64,000 nucleotides of DNA from NCBI GenBank assembly GCA_021399435.1, contig JAJTUP010000027.1:558001-622000 (forward strand), read 5' to 3'. This DNA is from Diaporthe sp. PMI_573. Lineage: Eukaryota > Ascomycota > Sordariomycetes > Diaporthales > Diaporthaceae. The translations under genes and the position numbers were made by a program. The notes beneath the pieces are model-generated. The model was not told where the DNA came from and searched no databases. It saw nothing but the letters and a program-made list of their open reading frames with translations. Every line of letters starts with the position of its first letter. The stretch's first letter is position 1. Of the stretch, positions 55,310-64,000 are shown one piece after another.

Positions 55310-56860
55310 ATGGCTGGCATCACTGCCTACCAACGAGAAATCGGCTGGAATATCAGAATCCTCGACAGCCACACCATGGGCCGTTTCGCCGGCTTCTACC
55401 AGCAGGCTGACTTTGCAACCGTGGCAGACATCAGGCGCGAGCTTGACCTGTGTTTCGAGCTTCAAGACGATACTTGTAGGCTGGCTCTGGTACCTATCGA
55501 TGGGGGCCCCATCGTTTCGCTCAAGAAAGACGACCCGGCAGCGTTCCCGACCCCACCGCCAGGGCAGCGAGCTACCTATCACTTCGTCTCCCATGACCCG
55601 AGCTGTGACGGCTCAATAGAACACTCCTTGGCAAGTATGTTGCTGCAAGCGAAAAGGACCCGAAGCTCCCCAGCTAACACACCACACATAGGTACCTGTA
55701 TCAGACCGGCCGAGCGACCGCGACAGCGAAAAGACCCGCGTTACCTGCCTATCGGAAGGCTAGACGATAACCCTTTATTCAAGACGGTGCCTCTGCGGGG
55801 TAGAAAGCGCCGCCGGACCTCTTCGACATCCGCGAGCCGCAGTCAGTCGCCAACTAAGGGTAGCGATGACCCTATCGGTTACGACGATGTGTTCCCAGAG
55901 GTGAGCATTCCTGCCGACGAAGCACACCCCGTCATCAATGAGTTCAGGCAGTCGGTCATTTCCGGCGGGGATTCTCGCTGTGTGATCAGCAGGCAAGGCA
56001 GTGCATGGTGGAATTCTGGTATAGGTCCTGCTATCCAGGCCGTACATATCGTCCCACAGACCCACTGGAACGTCCATCCACGCCATGACCAAAGCGTCAC
56101 ACCGACGGATGATGTTGCCGGGCTGAGAGAGGCATGGGAACGCACGTGGCATCCAACAAATGGCCTCTTGCTGATGAGCCACTTACACCAATGCTTCGAC
56201 GCACGTCTCCTTTCGATTGATCCAACCACACACCGCATCCGTGCATTTATGCCGTACGATGTGATTACCGGATACCATGGCGCCAAGGCGCATTTACCCG
56301 AAGACGTCAGCTACGACGCGCTACAGCATCACTACGATATGTGCTGCATCGAGAACATGGCTGCGAAGAAGCAGATAGGAGCTTCCCTGCGAGGTAAACC
56401 AGCAGTCACTCTGGCCATGCAACCAAGCACAGGAGGCCCTGCTGCTGGGGATCCTGCAAAAAAAAACCTTCCCCTAGCGGACGGACCTGGGGACCAACAG
56501 GGCGGTGGCATCCCAGGAGGTTCATGCCTCCCGTCACTTACTGAGCAGGTCGCTACTCCTCCCTCCAGCGATCGGGAGCTTGGCCAGGAAATGTATCGAC
56601 TTGGTTCTATGTATTTCACGGATCCCCAAGAGGCTCAGCGGCTGAGAGAAGCAGGGTTGAATGTGATTATCGTTGACAGCGAGGAATCTGAATTAGACAA
56701 TTCTTCAGACGACTTAGGCTCAAGCTCAGAAGAGGAACGTGGGCGGCCAAGGAAAAGGCGTAGTGACATAATTAGGGTAGACTCAGACGATCCATGCTCA
56801 AGCTCAGAAGAGGAACACGGTCGGCCAAGGAAGAGGCGTTGCGAGATATCTAGAAACTGA
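55310..56860 (+). CDS. Fungal HNH-endonuclease-domain protein
   Basis: One open frame of 516 codons. An internal 57-nt in-frame intron at 55635-55691 is likely (GTATGT donor, GCTAAC branch, TAG acceptor) and would give 497 residues. The N-terminal domain begins MAGITAYQREIGWNIRILDS. The HNH module follows: CVISRQG, then AVHIVPQTHW (first His), the N of HPTNGLLLMSHLHQCFDARL (Asn and last His) and VITGYHG. Fungal genomes hold many copies of this HNH_2-type architecture with unknown function; nuclease activity is plausible, not shown. The C terminus contains two copies of a 26-residue unit centred on SSSEEExGRPRKRR, acidic then basic, resembling nuclear localisation signals. Confidence 0.85.
   Translation: MAGITAYQREIGWNIRILDSHTMGRFAGFYQQADFATVADIRRELDLCFELQDDTCRLALVPIDGGPIVSLKKDDPAAFPTPPPGQRATYHFVSHDPSCDGSIEHSLASMLLQAKRTRSSPANTPHIGTCIRPAERPRQRKDPRYLPIGRLDDNPLFKTVPLRGRKRRRTSSTSASRSQSPTKGSDDPIGYDDVFPEVSIPADEAHPVINEFRQSVISGGDSRCVISRQGSAWWNSGIGPAIQAVHIVPQTHWNVHPRHDQSVTPTDDVAGLREAWERTWHPTNGLLLMSHLHQCFDARLLSIDPTTHRIRAFMPYDVITGYHGAKAHLPEDVSYDALQHHYDMCCIENMAAKKQIGASLRGKPAVTLAMQPSTGGPAAGDPAKKNLPLADGPGDQQGGGIPGGSCLPSLTEQVATPPSSDRELGQEMYRLGSMYFTDPQEAQRLREAGLNVIIVDSEESELDNSSDDLGSSSEEERGRPRKRRSDIIRVDSDDPCSSSEEEHGRPRKRRCEISRN
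56719..56860 (+). repeat. 78-bp coding tandem repeat in the HNH gene
   Basis: Two copies with a 78-bp period starting at about 56719 and 56797, differing at only a few bases across the conserved first 50. Each encodes an acidic Ser/Glu run followed by GRPRKRR. Confidence 0.8.
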
Positions 56861-57853
56861 TAGCCAAAGTGAGCTCCATCCCATATGCAGGTACACCTTC
56901 TCATGAGGTGCGGAGAAACTTGTGCATTGTGCCTTAGCAGCATGGAATGCAAACGAGTGTAGCCTCTCAGGTTGTGGGGTGAGACAATCGCGGGCGGTGT
57001 ACGGCGACTTCGTACCCACATACAGGTCCGCGGGCTCCCTGGCGCTAGGGCACGGGCGGCCGGAGCTGTTTGTATGACGGATCGAGTACACACGGGGGCA
57101 GCCCTTCTCGGCAGAGGCAGGGTTGCTTATGCTGGTAGTTGTTGCCAGTTATATTGGGTAGAACTTACCGACTTGGTAGGTAGGTACTTGTTACCGAGCT
57201 CGGTGCCGATTCCACCTGCATCTCGGTGGACCCAGGGCCGAGGACTAGAGAACGGCAGGCCACGACGTGTGAGCATGGGGCCCTCGTGTCTAAACCTGGA
57301 CTGACCGCCGATTACTGCCGCCATTTAACAATGCCGGGGGAGCAATTCAAGGTTTCCCAACGACACGCAAGCTGTCGGATTGCAGCGGTAGCCGCCCGGG
57401 AGCACATACGACCGCCACTCTGTGCTGTCGCCTCTGGGTGGTGGTGGCGACGAGTGCCGACGAGTGACACCGTGGAGCAAGACGAGTGTCGAGACATTGC
57501 GTCCGCTCACCATTTCGCTCACATCTCGCAAGGCTCTTGTAGCACAAGGGGTATTCGTCTGCTGCACCATGTAACATGTCATTGCCGTAGAATCTTGCCA
57601 AGTCTTGCTGTCTATTATTCTCTAAAGGTCGTTATCGTCCCTCAATCGATCAATATCGGGTATGCATATCATAACAAGGGGCTGTCTCTGCTTTTGCTCT
57701 TCTTTCTCACGCCCGTCGGAAAACCTCGACATATAAACCGACGCAAAAGAGACCTGGACTCCGATCGCATGCATTCGTGTTGGCATGTTCGCAAGGGGAG
57801 AAATCAAAGAAAACTTTGTACACAAGAAGGGGCGGGGGCCATGAAGTGTCCCC
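56861..57853. other. Convergent intergenic region, HNH gene / och1
   Basis: 993 bp with no supported gene. A long plus-strand open frame (57226-57924) has no protein-like features and overlaps the last och1 exon in antisense. A GGTA tetramer run is near 57176-57187. Confidence 0.55.
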
Positions 57854-59197
57854 TCAGGTTTCAGGGCCAATGTGCCTCTCGCTCTCAGGCTTCCAAGTTC
57901 CTGTTCACAAAGGTCAGTTCCTAGTCCGGCCGGGTTCCCAACACCTCCAGTCTGGTAATGGGGGAGGGTGGAGGGGGAGGGGGGGGTACTTACCCTCAAA
58001 GTCGTGGTGCACAAACGCCATCGGGTCGTCGGGCTCCTTCGCGCCCATCTGCTGCACACCAGGCGAGAAGCTCGTGATGGGGAGAACTATAACATCGCCG
58101 ACCTTCTTGGCAACCTCCATGCCCGTGAAGTTCCTGTAGTCGATTGCCCCCTTGCTCGTGCTCATGTCGAAATATCGCGGGTCATTGAAGTACTCGAAAA
58201 TCGTGTCGGTCCAGACAGCAGGTCCCGTGAACTCTATTACGTTCTTGGTGTCCATCCCGGTAAGCAGCCCTGACCGCTTCCTCTTGAGCGTCTCGGCCGC
58301 AACCCGCGAGACTATATCGCGCAGGACTGGATGACCGGGCTTCGACTGGATCGTCCATTGGCAAAATTGGATCCTCCGGCTGTACCAGTCATGCCAGTCG
58401 GGTCTGTCTGGGTCGGCCTCAATGCCAATCACCAGGCCGATTGTCTCGCGCGGGACGGAATCGGGCACCCACTCCACCGCGGACTTGAGCGCGGAGGTGT
58501 CGATGTCGCTGTACACGCCGCCACGCGCAAGCAGGATCAGGTACCTGAAGAAGTCCGCCTTTAGCACCGGGAGGGGCAGTTCGGTGTAGGCCTCGATCAC
58601 CTCTGGCACGGAGGCATAGAAAAGCTTGACCAGATTCTCGGCGACGTCGTCCGTTATGACCTCGTGGATGAATCCTGGGTGGTGCTCCGTCCACGTGGCC
58701 TCCTCCTCCCTGAACTTGAACTTTCCGCTCGCCGGGGTGTATTTCCATGTCTGCCAAATGTACGCGGGGAACTTTGTCTCGACATCGTATGGGAATTGGT
58801 ATGCGAGCTTGTCGTAGGTGGACATCTTGGACATGTCCTGCATTGTTTTTTGCCCCGTTACTTCGCTGCCACCCCCCTTGCCACCACTGGCACCAACACC
58901 GGCACCACCATTGTTGAGTGGCTTCTCAGCCGCACGTGTTGTATCTGTCGACGAGGAGGGTTGTTTCGACGAGTCGCTGTGTGCACTGTCCGTTTTCGGC
59001 AAGACTTCTTCTGGCCGTATAGGCACTGGTGGCGGGACTTCGGGCCCGTGTGACCGGGTGACGATGTAGAAGATGGTGATGAAGAAGGCGGCGGCGATCA
59101 GGGCGCGCTTGACGGTGAGCATGTTGGGCTGTCGCCTGGGGCTTTTTGATCGCGCCGAGACGGGGATCAGCATCGGCTTTCGACGAACATTGAACAT
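57854..59197 (-). CDS. och1: Och1-type initiation alpha-1,6-mannosyltransferase (GT32)
   Basis: Minus strand, exons 59197-57994 and 57900-57854, 416 residues. The second exon is tiny: GTAAGT after GACTTTGAGG and the CAG acceptor yield HDFEGTWKPESERHIGPET, matching the family end; reading through would add an unrelated Pro-rich tail. It is a type II Golgi membrane protein with cytoplasmic residues 1-30, an anchor at about 31-47 (RALIAAAFFITIFYIV) and a Ser/Gly-rich stem. Its GT32 domain has FPAYIWQTWK, LKADFFRYLILLARGGVYSD with the DID metal motif (D231, D233), and EFTGPAVWTD. The enzyme adds the first alpha-1,6-mannose that starts outer-chain N-glycan elongation. Neighbour upstream on the same strand: a GH76 mannan enzyme. 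Confidence 0.94.
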
Positions 59198-59632
59198 GGA
59201 GCCAAATGGTCTCGACCGGCGGACTGGCGGAGGCGGTGGCAGATGGTTGGGCAGGTTCAGATAGGGGCTCGGGAGGGCGAGTTGGAGGCGGCAGATTCGC
59301 GCTTTCGGTGCGCGAGGGTGAGGTTTCGAGAGGCGCCAAGACTGCGGTGGGATTGAAGTGAGCGCGCCGCCGTGGAGGGGCGGGCAAGAGCCCGGCTAGG
59401 GAGCTATGGCTGGATGTCGACTTTGTGTGCCAGATGCCAATTGGGATATAATGGGAGGCCGGAGCAGCGAAGCCCCAATGCTTGGCTTGCGAGGTGACAG
59501 ACGGTTGGGAGGAAGGACGGGACGAGGTATGGCGCGAGACGGTATGAAATGTGTAGAGATTGCAGTAGAAGTGATGGTAGTGCGACAGTTTCAACACATT
59601 GGGTGGCGGGCTGACTGAGATGGCAGGGCAAG

Positions 59633-59659
59633 GAAAAAAAAAAAAAAAAAAAAAAAAAA
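59633..59659. repeat. Poly-A/poly-T tract upstream of och1
   Basis: A 27-base A-run on the plus strand, T-run on the och1 sense strand, about 440 bp before its ATG. Poly(dT) tracts exclude nucleosomes and are frequent in fungal promoters. Confidence 0.7.
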
Positions 59660-60448
59660 GGTTGGGATCTCGCCAATTGCTGAGCGGGCTGTCGTCTTCA
59701 CAGGCAAGAGGCGCAGACAGGGACGCAACAGACACAGATGCGCACATGTGGGCATGGGCCAGGTAGAAACGAGCCAAGAAAATCGCGGTGCGGGATGATG
59801 AGCTTGCAGCTAGGCGGGCTTGGCCTTTTTTTAAATTCGGGACCACCCCCCCGAACGGGGTGCAGGGGTATGGGTAGATAGATTGCCTGATTGACTGATT
59901 GTGTACTGTAGATGCGGGTTTGCAGATGCAGCTGCGAGGAGGCGGGCAGGACAGGGCAGGGCTGGACCGGGCTGGACTGGACCAGTGTGACGTGGAGGCC
60001 CGCGGAGGGGGTTACGGAGTATCTATCTACCAGCAAGCAGGAGGCACGGGATTGCTTGCTCTGCTTGGCCAAGACGATGATGGCGCAGATCAGGAAGATC
60101 AGAAACGGTGCCCAGTTGAGCAGGTGCTTGGGAAACCAAACGCTAGCCACGCGAGGGCGCGCTGCTTGCTTTTTACGAGGGGGCTTACGACGCCCGTATG
60201 ACCCGACCCGTAGTGTTTGGTCTTGGGAGATGTCTGTACACAGCACTTGTGGTAGGAGCGAGATCTGCAGCTGGCCTACCCAATGGGCAGCCAGATTGCG
60301 CATCGGTGCACGCAGTCGCATCCCAATCTGCCCATATTATCTCATCAGCACCAGGACCCACGAGGGCGATCCGTTGGCTGGCGGCAGGGGGTTCCAACAA
60401 TGTGTTCCCTCGACAGCCTTGCTGAGACCAGAGCCTCAAAAGGTTAAT

Positions 60449-60494
60449 ACCTACCTAGGTACCTCCCTAGGTACCTAAGTAGGTAGGTAGGTAA
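60449..60494. repeat. ACCTAGGT palindrome / GGTA tetramer cluster
   Basis: CCTACCTAGGTACC is followed by a second CCTAGGTACC and then AGGTAGGTAGGTAGGT. The two halves are inverted copies, so the cluster can form a hairpin. Shorter versions occur near 18161 and 57176. Confidence 0.75.
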
Positions 60495-61893
60495 CCGTCG
60501 ACCACAGGTGACATGTGCGGAAGGAGGCCTGTGGACGCTAACCAGTGAGCCGCTGACCTGAGCAGAAAGGGAGCCAGGCAAAGCTTAAATTGAGGGTCCC
60601 CTTGTTTCATTGCAAGCCACACCTTCTCCAAAAATGGTGTCCTTATTACTAGTCAACCTGAAACCACCAGCGCCCTTCCCCTCCCGCCCCAAAGCTCTCT
60701 TTCTGCCCCTTTCGCCGTCCCATTCAGGCCTTTTAGCATCGGCTGGGGCGGTCCCAGGTGAGATGCAATCCAACACATTTCATCCCATCATTTGCGGGCC
60801 CTTCTCTGCCAAGCTTTCCAACCTGCATATCCACATCTCAACGTACACAAGTAGTGTACTCCCACACACTACACTACAGAGTAATCCACAACCACAACCA
60901 CCATTCATTCCACTTGCGCCTTTACCAACCACCCGGGGCCCCAGAGGGCTAGCCCTACAGATACAGCTGATGTCGTAGACCCGACAGCTGCCTGCTGTCT
61001 TCGTGCACAGTAACCTCCTTGCCTGACACCTATAAAGGCCATGTTCCCGATTTAGTCCCGCCATGCCAAATTCCAAGCTACGCATTTATGGGCATGGCAC
61101 GCGGCGATTCATGATCGGTCCGTGCTGGCGTCTTCAAGGGCACAGCCGGAAACGTGAATGTGGCTGATTGTGGATGCCGCGGATAGGACCTCCACGCATT
61201 CTATCCGCGCCGCGCCACAATAAACATCCTACTTGCCCGCGCCATGCGTTACTAAAATAGCCTGCACGCCTGCCACGAGACGCGCGTGGACAGATGCAGC
61301 CTCGTCCGAGACATTGCTCCCGGAGCTCATGGCTGCCGGCCTGGCCTGCCTGAGGGTTCTGTCTTCACGGCCACTTCTTGTCGTCCCTCTCAACCGTCTC
61401 GTCTCCAGCTGACACCGTCTGGTGGCAGCAACATCAATGAGACCGGACGAATAGGCCCGCGACTCAAAGATACACCGGTCCAACCTTGGTCAACTTCAGA
61501 TCAGGCAATGACGACTGTGGCCCGCACCGATTAGCCAGCTCCGGATCTTTTGATATCTCGAGAAACATACTCCCCGCACGTTCCTGCATTTTTGCAGCTG
61601 CGTGATTTTCTGCGCCCGCATTTGCTGCATGCTCACAGGTGGCTGTCGAGTAGACGAGGGCATCCATTTCGTCTCTGCTTCCACAAGTGACGATATTAAT
61701 GTGGTGATGGCGACGCCTGTCTACGTCCCCACTTCGATGCTGGTGTTGCCAGAACGCATTGTCCTTATCTCAGCCAGGGGCATTAGGGAGGATCTCAGCA
61801 GTTCACATGATACGAGGAACAAACTTTGGGGGCATGGTTGATATATGCATTGGGACGAAACTGCCTGTGCCTCCAAGCAAGAACCCCGTCACA

Positions 61894-63344
61894 CTATGCC
61901 GGAATCAAGGTCGTCGGCTCCGCCGTGCTCGTCACCAGCAGGCTCTGTATGACCTCCAGCGCGCTGAGCTGGGACCCGAAGTCCGAGTACCCATCATATC
62001 CATCGGCGGTCCACCACTTCATTCCGCAGGAAATAGTTGACGTCCCGTCTGTACAGCTCGCAGCTGCCGCCCTCGCACTGGTGGTGAGCAGCGTCATGAT
62101 GTTGTCCTTGACGCTGGGTACCAGCACCGCAGTTTTCCCCATCCACCTTGACAGGCTGCTCTTGAAGCTCGTCTGGTCCAAGTCGCACTCCGATGTGACT
62201 TCACATTTCTGTTCATACATGACGCCCGTGGCGTTATTTGTCGGTGGGGAGAAGAAGGTCGCATTTGCCGCGGCCACCAGTCCAGCCACTCGCGATCCCC
62301 AGATAACCTGCTGCTCCGGGAACCCCAGAGCTCCGTTGTATGCATACATGTTGGCAGCACCCATCATCTGCAGCATTCGGAATCAGCTATCAAAGGACCA
62401 AGGGAGTAGTTTCGTACAAATCAGGGGAGAGAATAGATCACAATGTGGCCGTGGCCTGTTTCAGAGCCAGCAGTGTGACAAGTTCTTTGAGCCATATGCC
62501 ACAGAGGGGAGAAGTTTCTTCTGGAGGGGGTTAAGATTGTATCCAGAAAGCTGCTTACATATGTGGCAACATTATAGCTCCACTGGTCCGCGGACATGCC
62601 GGTGCAGTTGTCGGTACCCTCATCAGACGCGCCATCGAAGACATTGAACTGTGGCCCGACGAGCCCGACCGCGGCAGACCAGTCCCAGATCTTCGCGGCC
62701 CACTCAGCGTAGGTCACATTGCCCGTATACCTGGCCAGCCTGGCCGAGGTTTGCAAGAACCCCCCGTTGGTCACAGCGTTCTTATAGAAGTAGCCGTTCG
62801 CGGTCTTGGTGTACTGCCACTTCAGACCTCCACCGCATGTCGGGCTGTCAGCCTCCCACCTCCGGGCGAAGGCGTTGAAGGCATTCTCGGCGATGTTCAC
62901 CCACGATGGAGCACCATCGACGGCTGTGAAATTGTACTCCATCGCAGTAAGCGCATTGTACACCCAGTACATCTGGTCGTCGTTGGCCTCCCAGCCTTGC
63001 TGCTCCGCTGGGGCGAAGTCGAAGTTTGAGCCGAGATTCTCGGATATGGCGGCCAGGAGAGCCGTCTGATACTGCGTGTCCTTGGTGTACACGGTGTAGT
63101 CCAACAGGCCGTTCCAGCCCGAGCCCGAGAGCCACCAGTACCAAGGCTGCGGTTGGTTAAAGTCCCCGGCTGTAGATGCGTTATTGTAATAATTTTTGAA
63201 CAGGCCCGAGGCGACCGTTGACGCGGCCGCGGAGATGGAGGCCGTGTCGGCGGTGTCAAGCTCGACCGCGAATGTCGAGCCCGCGAGCAACAGCGACATG
63301 GCAACTGCTGACGGGGAAGAAAAGAATGAAAGCCTCCGGCCCAT
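61894..63344 (-). CDS. GH76 family mannan endo-1,6-alpha-mannosidase-like protein (Dcw1/Dfg5 type)
   Basis: Minus strand, exons 63344-62559 and 62367-61894, 419 residues. The intron (191 nt) has a GTAAGC donor and a GCAG acceptor in phase 0. A signal peptide (about residues 1-26) precedes the GH76 alpha-toroid. PWYWWLSGSGWNGLLDY is followed by EANDDQMYWVYNALTAMEYN with the catalytic Asp pair D122/D123, then GGLKWQY, KNAVTNGGFLQTSARLARYT and QWSYNVATYM. Dfg5/Dcw1 proteins are thought to cut the GPI glycan and cross-link GPI-proteins to wall glucan. The usual Ser/Thr stem and GPI signal are not seen after LLVTSTAEPTTLIPA, so this copy is either soluble or has an unrecognised last exon. It lies upstream of och1 on the same strand. 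Confidence 0.9.
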
Positions 63345-64000
63345 TTTGCGGAGTATGGTTCAAAGAATGAAAGAGTGAGTGAACGAATAAACGACAGTTA
63401 GGACACACAGGCAGCACACGCGAGGAAGAGAAGGGTGGAACCTCACCAACCTGCCCTCCTCACCAATGCGCAGCCTGCTGGCCAGCTATATACATGCAGC
63501 ACTGCCCATCCTGTGCATATTTCCCCGCTGATTTCCCACGCCTTGTTTCCAGGAACCAAGAAGCTAAAACAAAGATTGCCCCCCAAATGCTACCCTCCGC
63601 CCCGCGCGCGGGCGATCGACCACGGAGGTAAATTACTCGGTGTGGTGCCCAAAGTAGAAGCTGGAGACCGTCAGGGGCTCCGGGATTGGCCAATGGGGAG
63701 AATGCCCCAATCTAAATTAGGTTCTCGGTATGCTTAATACTAGTGCATACACAGTAGAAGTCTTCGCCTTGTTGGGGCCAGAGGCATGTGGTGACTACGC
63801 CGGAAGTGCTGTCTTATCTCGCATCATTATTAGCCGACAATGCTGTCGATTCTATGCTTTCACCGCCAAAGTCGATGACCTCTCGTCGCCGAGAGTGCGT
63901 GGCAGTTGTTTCCTGCAACGTGATTGCGCTGGTTAGCACCGGAATGACGGGGGCCAATGCGCAGAGCAAGCACCGTCCCCGGACTTCAGGGGTAAAAAAG
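63345..64000. other. Promoter region of the GH76 gene and window end
   Basis: 656 bp without a recognisable gene. Confidence 0.5.
63486..63493 (-). promoter_or_regulatory. Candidate TATA box of the GH76 gene
   Basis: GTATATAG on the minus strand, about 142 bp upstream of the start codon. Confidence 0.4.

Larger units (their letters stand above)
59198..61893. other. Intergenic region, 2.7 kb, between och1 and the GH76 gene
   Basis: No gene recognised. It contains a 27-bp A-run (59633-59659; T on the och1 sense strand, possibly a promoter/leader tract), a GGTA/CCTAGGTA palindromic cluster (separate entry), and short ORFs of no apparent family. Confidence 0.55.

Noticed and set aside
57226..57924. 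232-codon plus-strand ORF
   Set aside because: No domains, unusual composition, and it overlaps the last exon and 3' flank of och1 in antisense.
1..64000. CRISPR arrays, rRNA operons, origin or integrase-type islands
   Set aside because: None seen. Direct repeats are all short microsatellites, and gene structure is eukaryotic throughout.

Overview
The window comes from a filamentous ascomycete, most likely a Sordariomycete. Genes carry short introns (about 49-110 nt) with GTRNGT-type donors, CTRAY branch sites and YAG acceptors, coding exons are GC-rich with long intergenic spacers, and the gene set is fungal: CSN2, Cwc25, Och1, a GH76 Dfg5/Dcw1-type enzyme, an Hst2-type sirtuin, an unspecific peroxygenase and a TCD-type dehydratase. 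Nothing looks bacterial or viral. All splice models below were read by eye from frame, splice signals and family similarity.

Region by region. 0-18.7 kb is accessory in character: the 3' part of an MCT-type MFS transporter, a secreted heme-thiolate peroxygenase, an Hst2-like sirtuin, a secreted bicovalent FAD oxidase tail-to-tail with a cytochrome P450 that is apparently broken, a P-loop sulfotransferase-like protein, and a small RanBP2-type zinc-finger protein. The oxidase, P450 and sulfotransferase could be remains of a small tailoring-enzyme cluster; no backbone synthase is present. 19.0-21.65 kb is a kinase-like gene enclosed by two AT/TA-rich blocks that look RIP-mutated, followed by a GGCT/AIG2-like gene and the lipoate-pathway enzyme LipB.

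23.3-34.7 kb is an 11-kb stretch in which I see no convincing gene. Its right half carries many short tandem repeats, and it ends in what looks like a long pyrimidine-rich leader of the otubain gene.

34.7-64 kb is mostly conserved housekeeping: otubain and CSN2 (both ubiquitin/Nedd8 enzymes, tail-to-tail), Cwc25 (head-to-head with CSN2), a secreted histidine-brace LPMO-like protein, RNA 3'-phosphate cyclase, a tRNA t6A dehydratase, an SDR, a mitochondrial-type acyl-CoA ligase, a fungal HNH-domain protein, Och1 and a GH76 mannan enzyme. The last two are neighbours on the same strand and both act on cell-wall mannan.

The best candidates for a second look are the kinase-like gene between AT-rich blocks, the disabled P450, the repeat-rich gene desert, and the LPMO-like protein whose family I cannot assign. 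I did not find a clearly new multi-gene system.
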